64,000 nt of DNA from Prorocentrum cordatum (taxonomy: Eukaryota > Sar > Dinophyceae > Prorocentrales > Prorocentraceae): contig CAUYUJ010017826.1 of the NCBI GenBank assembly GCA_963575745.1, positions 502,552-566,551 on the forward strand. The letters run 5' to 3'. Positions within the stretch are counted from its first letter, which is position 1. Each line of letters opens with the position of its first letter. Below the pieces are notes generated by a model. It saw only the letters and a program-made list of their open reading frames with translations. It made no database searches and was not told the origin of the DNA. Shown piece after piece: positions 21,521-32,547 of this stretch. A program made the position numbers and the translations under genes.

Positions 21521-21557
21521 TCCGTAGCCATTTTGGCTCAAGCCATTCTGGCTCAAG
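21521..21557 (+). promoter_or_regulatory. genomic DinoSL plus relict, copy 2
   Basis: The 22-nt leader (21521-21542) is perfect; the 15-nt relict is CCATTCTGGCTCAAG (21543-21557) with a different single change from copy 1. The relict ancestral to both copies was therefore probably perfect. Confidence 0.95.
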
Positions 21558-21634
21558 CGTGGTTCGACAGCTCCGACTTTTGGGTTCGTGCTCCCCGCGC
21601 GCTTCGGCACTGGACGCGGCCGCGTGCGGCGAGC

Positions 21635-21930
21635 ATGGCGTGCCCCATCAACTGCCACTGCGACTATGGCATGTCTGGCATCTTGTTGGGCATATTTGTA
21701 ATTCTCGCCGCGGGCGTGTTCACCTTCCCGTCTTCCTGAATTGGTTCGCGTGGGAGTGGTACTTCGACCTGTGCTGGCTCTGGTTCTTCCTCGGGGTCGT
21801 CATCCTGACGTTCGGCTGCGTCTACGAGTGCTGCGTCGGCGCTCCCGACGCGAAGGCCCGAAAGGCAGAGGCGGACGTCGAGGGCGGCGCCGTGAATGCC
21901 CCTGCGCCGTGCATCATGATCAACAACTAG
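21635..21930 (+). pseudogene. retroposed small membrane protein, copy 2, frameshifted
   Basis: Starts with ATG (21635-21637) and matches copy 1 closely, but a 4-bp loss after codon 31 (ACCTTCCCG against ACCTTCTTTCCCG) shifts the frame and ends it at TGA 21737-21739. The original C-terminal half, including the second hydrophobic segment and the MINN end (stop 21928-21930), stays intact in another frame. An 11-A run (22123-22133) marks the mRNA tail. Copy 2 thus keeps the start and loses the frame, while copy 1 keeps the frame and loses the start. Confidence 0.85.
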
Positions 21931-22572
21931 TGAGTTTTGAGCCCGAGTTCGACGCTACCCCTGTTGAGCTTGTAGACCGTTCATCATGTGTGTCCTCCAC
22001 ATGTTGCGATCTGCGTTGCCCCGGGTACGCTCGTACAAACTTGCTTTATGGCAGTTGGGGCGTTCAATCTTGAGACAGATTCAGGTGACATGAGTGTTGC
22101 TGCAGAGCGGAGGGGGGAGAACAAAAAAAAAAACCCAAGAGGCCTCAACAAGCGTCCAAGAGGCCCCCTAGAGGCCCCCAGAGGCCCCCAGGAGGCCCAA
22201 ATGAGGCCCCAAAACTGCTCCGGAGACGCTTCAAAACAGCTGTCCAGAGGCCCCCGAGAGGCCAACCACGATTACACATCTTTTTTCGTCGGACGTTTTC
22301 CCTGTCCAGGAGTCTATGAGATACCTAAAGAATAGGCCACTTTGGCCATGCAGTAGGCTACCCTACCAGACAGCCTACCACACAGCGCACCTTGCGAGTA
22401 CGTACGTCGAAGAACTCCGTCAAACTGAGTTTGGCCACGACCGCTCCCCCTGGGGCCGGTCTTGGGGCGCCCTTGGTGCCTTGTTGAAGCCCTACCTGGC
22501 CCTCCCTGGTTGCCTTGGGGGGACCCACGTGAGCCCCTAGAGGCCCCCAAGACGCCCACAGGCCCCCAAACC

Positions 22573-23191
22573 TGCCTCTCTCGCCCTGTGCCAGCATGGC
22601 AAATTGATTAACGCAGTTTTGACTCCGGCCGCCTCGCCGACGTCCACGACGACGACGAAAACGCCAACGACGACGACGACGACGACAGGCGGAGTCAAAA
22701 CAGTGCAAATCAATCGTCGCTGGTCATCGTCGTCTTCGTCGTCCTCGTCGTCGACGTCGTCGGCACTTGCCTGTCTTGCCCTGTGCCAGCGGAGCAAATT
22801 GATGTACGCAGTTTTGACTCCGGCCGCCTCGCCGACGCCCACGACGACGACGACGAAGACGCCAACGACGACGACGACGACGACGACGGCCGGAGTCAAA
22901 ACTGTGTACATCAATCGTCGCGGATCGTCGTCGTCTTCGTCGTCCTCGTGGGCGTCGTCTTCGGCACCTGCCTCTCTCGCCCTGTGCCAGCGGGGCACAT
23001 TGATGTGCGCAGTTTTGTCCCCGGCCGCCTCGCCGACGTCCGCGACGACGACGAGGACGAAGACGCCGACGCCGACGACGACGACGACGACGACGACGAC
23101 GCCGACGACGACGTCGACGACGACGACGACGACGGCTGGAGTCAAAACTGTGAACATCAATATGCTCCGCTGGCACAGGGCGAGAGAGGCA
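22573..23191. repeat. inverted-repeat hairpin array II
   Basis: Hairpins at 22603-22714, 22798-22915 and 22999-23161, same arms and spacers as array I with different (GAC)n lengths and a few arm substitutions (for example GATTAACGCAG in the first left arm). Confidence 0.9.
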
Positions 23192-23938
23192 GGTGCCGGA
23201 GACGACGCCGACGAGGACGACGAAGACGACGACGATAGGAAGAGAGGGGCCCTATGATGAAGCAAGGTGGCGGAGGAAGGCGAGGAGGAGAAGGATGACG
23301 ACCAAAAGGAGGGAGGAGGAAAAGGAGGAGGAGGATGAGGAGCGAAGACAGGGAGTTGATTCTGATCTCTTGCCCCCCTGGCTCTTTAGGAAGTCCCTTT
23401 CGCTGGGCTGGAGTCGAAACTGTGCACTGACTTCGGGCTCATATGCATTCGGGCCCATAATGCGCCCCTCTGTCGAGGTCTTCCTCCCGTTTCCCGTATT
23501 CAGGGAGGCCCGACTGAGCGACGAGGGCATTTGCATATCATAGTATGTCCTAGGTTTCGTGCTTCTCCCACCCCTCCAAGGAGGCTCAGCCAGAGCGGGG
23601 GGGCAATCGGCATGAGGCATACCATGTTATTGGTCAGGATTCGTGCCCCTTCCCCTCCTCCAGGGAGGCCCGGCCAGAGCGAGTGCGGCGAAGGTGTTCT
23701 CCGTAAGCCCGCGAGTCAGTCAAAGTTTGCTTTGGGGAACTCCGATAGCAAAATTTGGGGGGCGTCTTCGTGACAACTTGGGACTCTTCGGCGCCTCTTG
23801 CCAATTGGGGCCATCTTTTGTGTTCTTCCTCTTGAGGCTTGGGGCCCTCTTGGGGATCTCTCGGGCCGTCCGGCAGGCGCCTAGGCCTGTCTTGGAGCCT
23901 TCTTGGGCCGTCTTCGGGCCATCTTAGGGGCCTGGCGA

Positions 23939-25027
23939 GCCGTATTGGAATGCTCTTGGCGGTCCCTTGGGCCGTCTTGGACGCTTGCATGACGAAAAAA
24001 ACGAGTGAACGAAATATGTACGTTTCCTGTAGGACTCAGAACATGGTAGACTCTTCTGGCTCTCTCGGCGGCCATCTAGGAGCACTCTTGGGCCGTCTTG
24101 GGGGCCGCGTGGGTCATCGCGCACCCATGTCGGACCGTCGTGGGATTACAATGGGTCATTTTAAAGCCCTATCGAATTATCTTGGCGCTCTGTGTGAGCC
24201 CTCCTGGGCTGTTTCGAGCTCTTTTGAGGCTCCCGAGGCTCCAGGTAAAGCGTTCGCGAAGTCATGGGCCCGGGGAGGGCCCCCCTCAAAACGTCATTTT
24301 GTGCCCCAGGGGATCGGGAAGAGTTGAGGGGCAAAGCCACATGTCTCACACGCACTCCCCCCCCCCAAGTTGGAGTGGGCGGATTTTGAAAGATTCGCAC
24401 GGCAGTGGGCATCTAAGAACAACGGTGGTCGTTGGCGCCAAGATGTGGCCCACGTGTGGCCGGGAGGGGCTGTCCCGCAGTTGACGACCACCATTTTGTA
24501 TGCTCCACTCCAATTACACATGTGTACTTCAATTCTTCGCTTGCCAGTGCACATCTCACAGGAATGGTGGTCGTTGGCCAGCGGTCTCTGGCCCTCCCCA
24601 GGCCTTTAATTGATTTTGATTGCTGCGTATGGCAGCGAGCATCTTAGAATAATGTTGGCCGTTGACGCCACGATGTGTTCCACGTATGGCCGCCAGGTGC
24701 GGGGACTGACATTTCGAGCTCCCCGCCCAAATAGCCCCCCAGGAGCCCAAGAGGTCCCCAGGAGACCCCCAACAGGCCCCCAAGAGGCCCCAAGAGGCTT
24801 CGAGAGGCTTCCAGCAAGCCCCCAGAAACGCTCAAGAGAGCACTGGGACTGCCCCAACAAAACCCCGGGACGGCTGGAGGCGCCTCGACAAACCCTCACA
24901 ACGTCAAACTGACAACGCGGGAACCAACGTAATGCGCGCTGTACGCATCCTCTTCTTTGCTGTTCTGTTTTCTCGCAAGTCACGCCCACTTGTCCTCCAA
25001 GGTCGGGGTTCGTGGCAATATCAGGTT
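23939..25027 (+). repeat. segmental duplication, Unit III, left part
   Basis: Follows modules A and B of Unit I up to GGCAATATCAGGTTT, then breaks off. The continuation (CCGACCTGGCGGA...) resumes at about 32549, so 25028-32547 is an insertion or a recombination junction. Confidence 0.9.
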
Positions 25028-25656
25028 TCTTCTTATGTCTTATGCGCTGTCGAGTTGTCGGTTTGCAATTGACAACTCATTGTTTATTCCTTCTGCGCTT
25101 TCGGCTCTCGATTTCCGAATTAGTGGTGTATGTGTTTGCTGCCCTTGACGGCAGTTGCGGATAAGAGTGAGGGGGCGGCGCGGCCTCCAGGCGGGTCGCG
25201 TGGCGGGTCTCCGTGGGTTGGGGGCGGGGCGACGACGAAATGTGGCGCCTGCGGCTGTGAAATGTGGCGCATGTGGCTGTGAAGTGTGGCGTATGCGGCT
25301 GTGAACTGTGGCGCCTGCGGCCGTGAAATGTGGCGCCTATGGCTGTGAAATGTGGCGCCTGTGGCGCCAAACGCCGCAATTGGGAAACGACCGCGTATAG
25401 TTTCCGCATTGTGCGTTTCCTGCGTATTGTGTTGAGTTTATGTGTATGCGCGTGGCAGTCTTACGTGCGTCGTGTGCCTACGTGCGTAATATGCTTAGCG
25501 GCTGACATCACGTACTTTGTCTGCGTATACTATGTCATTGCGTAGCGCATCCTTTGAACACCACTCGTCGCGCGCTTTACGCACTGCCGGTCTTGGGCCT
25601 TTACGCGCAGATGGTTTGCTTCACGCGATGCCGCTTCACGCGCTGATGGCCTACAC
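25028..25656 (+). other. start of the inserted block; 21-bp repeats
   Basis: AT-richer spacer, then five to six copies of a 21-bp unit GCGGCTGTGAAATGTGGCGC at 25245-25372. A stretch rich in TGCGTA/GCGT words (25395-25650) follows. No gene recognised. Confidence 0.6.
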
Positions 25657-26790
25657 TCCAGACGGCCCAGACGGCCCGGATGGCAGAGACGGCCCAGACG
25701 GCCCAGACGGCCCAAACGGCCCAGTTGGCCCAGACGGCCCAGGCGGCCCAGGCGGCCCAGACGGCCCAGACGGCCCAGACGGCCCAGACGACCCAGACGG
25801 CCCACACGGCCCAGACGGCCCAGACGGCCCAGATGGCCCAGGCGGCCCAGACGGCCCACACGGCCTGGGCCGCTTCCGCCGTCTCCGCCGTCTGGGCGGT
25901 CTGGGCCGTCTGGGCCGTCTGGGCCGCCTGGGCCGCTTCCGCCGTCTCAGCCGTCTCCGCCGTCTCCGCCGTCTGGGCGGTCTGGGCCGTCTGGGCCGTC
26001 TGGGCCGTCTGGGCCGTCTGGGCCGTCTGGGCCGTCTGGGCCGTCAGACCGTCTGGGCCGCCTGGGCCGCCTGGGCCGCCTGCGCCGTCTGGGCCGCCCG
26101 GGCCGTCTGGGCCGTTTGGGCCGCGTGGGCCGGATGGGCCGCCTGGGCTGTCTGGGCCGTCTGGGCCGTCTGGGCCGTCTGGGCCGTCTGGGCCGTTTTG
26201 GCCGTCTGGGCCGTCTGGGCCGTTTGGGCAGTCTGGGCTGTCTGGGCCGTCAGACCGTCTGGGCCGCCTGGGCCGCCCGAGCCGTCTGGGCCGTCTGGGC
26301 CGTCTGGGCCGTCTGGGCCGTCTGGGCCGTCTGGGCCGTCTGGGCCGTCGGGGCCGTCTGGGCCTGGGCGGTCTGGGCCGTCTGGGCCGTTTGGGCCGTC
26401 TGGGCCGTCTGGGCCGTCTGGGCCGTCTGGGCCTGGGCGGTCTGGGCCGTCTGGGCCGTTTGGACCGTCTGGGCCGTCTGGGCCGTCAGGGCTGTCAGGG
26501 CCGCCTGGGCCGTCTGGGCTGTCTGCGCCGTCTGGGCCGTCTGGGCCGTGTGGGCCGTCTGGGCCGTCTGGGCCGTCTGGGCCGCCTGGGCCGCCGTCTG
26601 GGCCACCTGGGCAGTCTGGGCCGCCTGTGCCGCCAGACGGCCCAGACGGCCTAGGCGGCCCGGGCGGCCCAGACGGCCCAGACGGACGACCCAGACGGCC
26701 CAGACGGCGGCCCAGAGGGCGGCCCAGACGGCGGCCCAGACGGCCGAGACGGCTCAGACGGCCCACGCGGCCAGACGGCCCCATGTTATT
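25657..26790. repeat. 9-bp satellite GGCCCAGAC with two strand reversals
   Basis: Plus-strand GGCCCAGAC units at 25657-25862 switch to the reverse complement GGGCCGTCT at 25865-26629, then switch back at 26630-26780. Higher-order repeats are visible: GTCAGACCGTCTGGGCCG at 26043 and 26249, and CTGGGCCTGGGCGGTCTGGG twice about 72 bp apart. The arms can pair over more than 150 bp. Gly-Pro-Asp or Gly-Pro-Ser collagen-like ORFs arise because 9 is a multiple of 3. Confidence 0.95.
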
Positions 26791-26889
26791 TTTGACTTAA
26801 TATTTACGGTGTTTTTCATAGTTTCTTGGGTTTCCTGTGTTTTTTTCATAGTTTCTGGTTTCTAGATTCCCTTGTGTTAGTCGTAGTTT

Positions 26890-27320
26890 CTGGGGTTTCC
26901 AGACGCGGAGGCTCGCGGAGGTTCGCGGAGGCAAGGGTTTCCCCAGGTTTCAGGATTTTCTAACAAAACGGGAGGCGCGGAGGTTCGCGGAGGCTCGCGG
27001 AGGCTCGCGGAGGCAAGGTTTTTCAGCGTTCCTGGATTATCGAGAAATTTGTAGATTTTCATCATGTTCTAGGAAAACGGGAGACGCGGAGGCGCGCGGA
27101 GGCTCGCGGAGGCTCGCGGAGACAAGGTTTTTCAGCGTTCCTGGATTATCGAGAAATTTGTAGATTTTCATTTTCTAGGAAAACGGGAGACGCGAAGGCT
27201 CGCGGAGGCTCGCGGAGGCTCGCGGAGACAAGGGTTTCCTCAGGTTTCAGGATTTTCCAGCAAAGCGGGAGACGCGGAGGTTCGCGGAGGCTCGCGGAGG
27301 CAAGGGTTTTCCCAGCGTTC
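26890..27320 (+). repeat. ~85-108-bp tandem repeat with GCTCGCGGAG cores, four copies
   Basis: AAAACGGGAGACGCGGAGG starts units near 26966, 27074, 27179 and 27261. Each contains two to four GCTCGCGGAG words, then CAAGG(G)TTT and a T-rich tail such as GAGAAATTTGTAGATTTTCA. Confidence 0.85.
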
Positions 27321-27594
27321 TTGGAGTGTCGAGGAAATCGCAACTCCAGTGAAACTTCAAAAACAATTCACCATAATTGCCAGATTTGCTTGGAGGGGCC
27401 TTGGGCCCCCTTGGGTCCCCAAGAGGGGGTTCGCTGGGAGCCCCTGGCGGTCCCTGGCCCTTGAGAGCGTTCATGGGACGCGTGGGTTCTGGAGCTCTCG
27501 AGCAGAAAGAACCGAGATGTCTCGAACTTCGAACCGCGTTCCTGGGGCCGGTGTTCTGCCCCGGGCCATTGCCCCGCGTTCTCATCCTCTCCTC

Positions 27595-27900
27595 CTCCTT
27601 CTCCCCCTCCTCCTCCCTCCTCCCACTGCCACTGCCCACCATCATCATCATCGCCACCATCATCGCCATCACCAACGGCATCACCATCATCATTGATTAT
27701 CATCGCCATCATCATGGATCTCACGACTGCCCTCATCACCGTCATCATCATCGCACACCCCTCACACGTTTCGTGGCCCCATAGGGAGCGCCACCGAAGG
27801 TCCCAATGGGACCGCCCGCGTGCGCCCCCCACGCCCAATTCGGCAACCCCCTCACACGTTTCGCGGCCCCATAGGGAGCTCCACCGAAGGCCCCAATTCG
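27595..27900 (+). repeat. CTC and CAT triplet runs, then two copies of the 77-bp family unit
   Basis: CTC repeats at 27585-27635 and (CAT)n at 27640-27755. Then CGTTTCGTGGCCCCATAGGG and AGCGCCACCGAAGG appear at about 27765-27800 and again 90 bp later (27855-27893). The same unit forms arrays at 37616-38340 (reverse) and 42120-42540. Confidence 0.8.
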
Positions 27901-27904
27901 ACGC

Positions 27905-28216
27905 ACACACACAGACACACACACACACACACACACACGCACAATACACACACCGCCACCACGGACCACCACCACCGCCGCCACCACCACCACCACCACC
28001 ACCACCACCACCACCACCACCACCACCACCACCACCACCACCACCACCACCACCACCACCACCACCACCACCACCACCACCACCACCACCACCACCACCA
28101 CCACCACCACCACCACCACCACCACCACCACCACCACCACCACCACCACCACCACCACCACCACCACCACCACCACCACCACCACCACCACCACCACCAC
28201 CACCACCACCACCACC
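27905..28216 (+). repeat. (CA)n then ~250-bp (CAC)n microsatellite
   Basis: CA dinucleotides at 27905-27950. A nearly perfect CAC/CCA triplet run covers 27965-28215, one of the purest and longest simple repeats in the window. Confidence 0.95.
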
Positions 28217-28875
28217 CCCACCAACATTGGCCACAGGCCCACAGGGACTGGGGGGAGGGGGGTGGCAATGCCGTTAGCCCTGTGGGGGCACCTCTCAAAG
28301 GTTCTGAAATTCTGAAGGCGCATGCCAAGGGGCCCAAGGGTTTCCCGGAATCCCCACAGGCTTGCCCACTCGGCTCAAAGGCGTCACCCAAGGGCTGCAA
28401 GGTTTCGAGCAGAGGCTGCGGAACATCTCCCACGCGCCAACAGAAAGCACACACAAAAACACACTGAGCGTGGCTCTGATGCGTCTCCCACAGAGTCGAT
28501 GGGGGTCTCCACCACCCACCACCACCCCGCCCCGCAACCCCATCCCCACCACCGCCACCACACTCGCGCACACACGCGCACACACCTACTCATCTGGTAC
28601 CTCGAAGGGGTGGCCCGCCCAGTCCGAGAGATTGGCAGGTGGCCCCGAAGCCTTTGGGCTGACGGCACTGCCCCCCCGGGCCATTGCGCGTGGCCTTTAG
28701 CTCCCCTGGAGGAAGCGCTTTGGAGTCCCGCGGGCAGACTTGCTTGGGGGCGCTAGGCCATGTTCTCGGTCTGGATCATCTGACCCCCTGTAATGGATCG
28801 CGCTCACTGCGTCAGCATCACCAGTGTCCCTCGCAGCCACTGGGAGACGCCCTGCGTCTCTGGGGCAGACCTCAT

Positions 28876-28880
<5 letters not shown>
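28217..28880. other. spacer without a recognised gene
   Basis: The phrases GGGCTGCAAGGT..CGAGCAG (about 28391) and CTCTGATGCGTCTCCCA (about 28474) also occur on the opposite strand near 31010 and 31120, so short pieces are shared with the spacer at 30860-31180. Confidence 0.45.
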
Positions 28881-28883
<3 letters not shown>

Positions 28884-28915
<32 letters not shown>

Positions 28916-29060
28916 CTATGTCTATATATATATACATGTGTGTGAACATGTATGTATGCTACATTGCTGCATGGCATATATATATATATATATATATATA
29001 TCTTTATATAAATTTTAGATTCGTATATTCATATATATATATATACATATACATATATGG
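28884..29060 (+). repeat. (TA)n microsatellite region
   Basis: TA runs at 28884-28910, 28977-29000 and 29032-29058, separated by TATG/ACATG text. Confidence 0.9.
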
Positions 29061-29378
29061 GAGATCTTGGGCCCCGGGGCCCGGGCCGGAACCTCCCTTA
29101 TAGGGCGTGGCCCCCTCCCTGGACGCCCCTCCGGCTGCCCCCGGGCCTCCGAGCCCGCCCCTCCAGCGGGTCCCGGGCCTCCGAGTCCGCCCACGAGTGT
29201 CCCAAGATCGCGCCGGATGGCTGCCAGAGTGCCTGGGAGGCCTCCAGGACGCTCCGAGAGACCACCCAGAACGCTCCGACACGTTCAAGGTAGCCCCAAG
29301 ACGGGCCAAGAGGCTCCCCAGAAGCACGACGTGCGCCCGAAGAGGACCCCAGAGACAGCCTCAGAGTCCCTGGGAAGG

Positions 29379-29935
29379 CCCCGAACAGAATCGTACGAAA
29401 GGCCGCTGGTATTGATCTTTCTGAAGTCCTTCCGGGGGCCTTTTCGGCCATTCCGAAGCCTTCTTCGAGCCCTGTTCGGATCCAAAAAGCCCGCTTCGGA
29501 GCGCTCAGCTGGGATCCACGAGGGCCCGAGCGAATCCCCGACAAGGGCCCGAAGAGAACCATACCAAGGCCCTCTGGTATGGTTCTGTTCGGGATGCTTT
29601 CGGGGCCCCATTCGACCATTCTGAAGCCCTCTGCGAGCCCTTTTCGGGCCGACCAAGCTCGTTTCGGAAAGTTCAGGCGGGCTCTCCGAGGGCTGAAACA
29701 GTTCCCCTAAAAGGCCCACAGCAGAACCATACCAAAAGCATATGGTATGGTTTGGTTCGGACAACTTCTGGGAGCCTTGCCGGGCACTCTAAATTTAGCC
29801 TTCTTGGAGCTCCCTTACGATCCACCCAGCCCGCTTCCGGGCGTTCAACTGGGGCCCCGGAGGACCCAAGAGAATCCCCGACAAAGCCCCGAACAGAACC
29901 ATACGAAAGGCCTCCGGTATGGCTCTGTTCGGGCT
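29379..29935 (+). repeat. ~170-bp tandem repeat, each unit opening with a hairpin
   Basis: Units open with an inverted repeat, best seen at 29888-29933: CCCGAACAGAACCATAC, a short loop, GTATGGCTCTGTTCGGG. Equivalents lie at 29379 (decayed), 29548-29593 and 29716-29760, a spacing of about 170 bp. Between hairpins the units share GGNCCNTTCNACCATTC/GAAGCC-type text. Confidence 0.85.
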
Positions 29936-29959
29936 CCCCGTTGGGAAAGGGTCGAGAGT

Positions 29960-30648
29960 TCTCGAGCGCTCAAACGGGCTCCACCAGGAGTCTCTTGGAG
30001 GCCTCTTGGAGCGTCGTGGGTGCCCCGGGGAGCCTCTTGAAGCTTCTTGGGGGGCCTCTTGGGAGTCTCTGGGGAGCCTCTTGGAGGCCTCTTGGGGCCG
30101 TCTGGGCGCCTCTTGGGGTCTTGGGGCGCTCTTGTGAGCCTTCGGAGCGCTCTTGGCGCCATCTTGGAGGAGATCGATTAAAGAAAGGGGGTCCGGGTAC
30201 CCCCTCGGGAGCATCGAACATCGCCTCTTGGGCCCCTCTTGGAGCGCTCTTGGGCGCTCTTGGGGCCGTCTTGGCGCTCTCTTGGGTCCCTCTTGGGGCC
30301 ATCTTGGGCCATCTTGGAGCCATCTTGAGGCCTCGGATGGCCATCGGAAGCGAAAAGGCGAGAAGGCAAAACATCAGTGGTTTCCCTCATGTGTTTCAAT
30401 GGTTTTGGCCTCTTGGAGGCTTCCTTGGGAAGGTGTTTGGCTTTTTGGAGCCGTCTTGCGGCGGTCTTGGGGCCTCTTGGACCATCTTCGGAGCCATTTT
30501 GAGGCAACTTAAGCTATCTTGATCCATCTTGGAGCTCACCTGGGGCTCTCCGAGGCGCTCATGGAGCCATCTTGGGCCATTTTGGACGCTCTGACCGCTC
30601 GCGACCCCCCCGTCCAGGTCCATGGGGAGAGGGTAGGCTGGTGGGATT
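29960..30648 (+). mobile_element. dispersed CTCTTGG-rich element, partial copy C
   Basis: Shares with 43200-43790 and with 46560-46940 (reverse) an ordered set of landmarks: GCGCTCTTGG series, CCATCTTGGAGGA.ATCGAT, CGGATGGCCATCGGAAGCGA followed by AAAGGCGAGAA, and TTTGGCCTCTTGG. The right end carries GTCCAGGTCCATGGGGAG and GGCTGGTGGGATT (30636-30648), matching the right terminus of the copy at 44279. The left terminus was not found. Confidence 0.55.
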
Positions 30649-30663
30649 GTCCCAGCGGACCGG

Positions 30664-30806
30664 CTAGAACGTGAGCGCGCGCGAAGCGCGCGCGATGGTT
30701 CTAGTATACATATGTATGTAATGTATGTATGTATGTATGTATGTATGTATGTATGTATGTATGTATGTATGTATGTATGTATGTATATATATATATATGT
30801 ATATAT

Positions 30807-30850
<44 letters not shown>
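30664..30850. repeat. 41-bp palindrome followed by (ATGT)n and (TA)n
   Basis: CTAGAAC (30664-30670) pairs with GTTCTAG (30698-30704) around GCGCGCGCGAAGCGCGCGC, an almost perfect palindrome. ATGT repeats follow at 30708-30785, then TA runs to 30846. Confidence 0.85.
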
Positions 30851-30859
30851 ATGTGTTTA

Positions 30860-31179
30860 CATATACTCTGCATGAATATATGCGTGTGCACATTGGAGCA
30901 AGACGCGATGGGTCCCCTCGGCCCTTTGGGGGACGCTTCAGAGCTTTGCATCGAGGTTTCAGACGCGTGGGCGACGTCTCGCAGCCGCGGCCGCTGCTCG
31001 GGACCTTGCAGCCCCATGAGGGGGGGGGATCCTTTGAGTCTACGGGGCAAGCCGCAAGCCCACGGTGGGCATCACGCAACTGAGGAGCCCCAGTCGATCC
31101 TCTGGACCAGAGCCTCTGGGAGACGCATCAGAGCCTCGATCAGCGTGTGTGTGTGTGCGTGTGTGTGTGTGCCCCCGTG
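30860..31179. other. spacer, no gene recognised
   Basis: Contains reverse-strand counterparts of short phrases in 28390-28510 and a (GT)n run at 31145-31170. Confidence 0.45.
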
Positions 31180-32547
31180 GTATCAAATCTATCAGCGGCA
31201 TGCCGCCGCCGCGCACGCGCGCGCGCATTGGCGATTGGCATTCGTGCATTCAGTGTCGTAAATCCATATGGGGATGCTCCCGTCTTCCGATCAGAGAATA
31301 AGTTTTCACATTGTTTTTTCGCCATTGGATTTTGGAATTCCACCTCGCTCCCGTTGTATAAAACTATCAGCGGCATGCCGCCGCCGCGCGCGCGCTGGCG
31401 ATTGGCATTTGTGCATTCAGTGTCGTAAATCCACATGGGGATGTTCCCGTCTTCCGATCAGAGAATGAGTTTTTACATTGGGTTTTCGCCATTGGATTTT
31501 GGACTTCAACCTCGGTCCCGTTGCATGAAATCTATCAGTGGCATGCCGCCGCCACGCGCGCGCTAGCGATTGACATTTGTGTACTCAGTGTCGTATATCC
31601 ACATGGGGATGTCCCCGTCTTCCGATCAGAGAATGAATTTTTACATTGGGTTATTTGCCATTGGGTTTTGAAGTTCAACATGGTTCCCGTTGTATAGGAA
31701 ATGTATCAGCGGCATGCCACCGCCGCGCGCGCGTTGGCGATTGGTATTTGTGCATTCAGTGTCGTATGTCCACATGGGGATGTTCCCGTCTTCCGATCAG
31801 AGAATGAATGTTTACATTGGGTTTTTGCCATTGGGTCTTCAAGGTCAACACCGCCCCATTGTATCACATCTGCCAGCGGCATGCCGCTGCCGCGCGCGCC
31901 TTGGCGATTGGCATGTTTGCAGTCAGTGTCGAATATCAACATTGGGATGCTCCCGTCTTTCTGAACAGAGAATGATGTTTTACATTGGGTTTCCGCCATT
32001 GGGTTTTGGAGTGCAACATCGCTCCCGTTGTATCAAATCTATCAGCGGCATGCCGCCGCCGCGCGCGCGCGCGTTGACGAATGGCACTTTTGCATTCAGT
32101 GTCGTAAATCCACATGGGGATGTTCCCGTCTTCCGATCAGAGAATGAATTTTTATCTTGGGATTTCGCCATTGGGTTCCGGAGATCAAATTTCACCCCGT
32201 TGGGTAAAATCTATCAGCGGCATGCCGCCGCCGCGCGCGGGCGAAATTTCGTCCCGTTGTATAACATCTATCAGCGGCACGCCACCGCCGCGCGCGCGCG
32301 CTGGCGTTCGGTACTTTTGCATTCAGTGTCATATATCCACATGGGGATGTTCCCGTTCTCCGATCAGAGAATGAGTTTTTACATTGGGTCTTCGCCATTG
32401 GATTTTGGAATTCCACCTCGCTCCCGTTGTATAAAACTATCAGCGGCATGCCGCCGCCGCGCGCGCGTTGGCGATTGGCCTGTGCGCATTCAGTGTCGCA
32501 TATCCACATGGGGATGTTCCCGCCTCCCGATCAGAGAATGATTCCCC
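31180..32547 (+). repeat. ~170-bp tandem satellite, about nine units
   Basis: CTATCAGCGGCATGCCGCCG marks units at 31189, 31364, 31532, 31703, 31872, 32039, 32212, 32268 and 32437; the 32212 unit is only 56 bp. Each full unit continues with a CG dinucleotide run, CATTCAGTGTCGTA, ATCCACATGGGGATGTTCCC, TCCGATCAGAGAATGA, CCATTGG.TTTTGG and CCCGTTGTAT. The last unit stops after CAGAGAATGA and joins Unit III directly. Confidence 0.95.

Larger units (their letters stand above)
20131..23938 (+). repeat. segmental duplication, Unit II
   Basis: Same module order as Unit I but lacking the stretch equivalent to about 17023-17340. The join lies at CCTCCAAG, present at both ends of the missing stretch in Unit I, which indicates microhomology-mediated deletion. 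The retrogene and hairpin array are present. Confidence 0.9.

Noticed and set aside
25517-26800. Collagen-like (Gly-Pro-X)n protein of 427 aa
   Set aside because: A 9-bp satellite keeps frame automatically and the frame crosses strand-reversal points unchanged in quality; all frames are open.
28345-31145. A 2.8-kb inverted repeat flanking the TA/170-bp region
   Set aside because: The shared phrases occur on opposite strands but in an order inconsistent with one continuous inverted repeat.
31180-32547. CRISPR-like array of regularly spaced repeats
   Set aside because: Whole ~170-bp units are conserved with no unique spacers, and the genome is eukaryotic.
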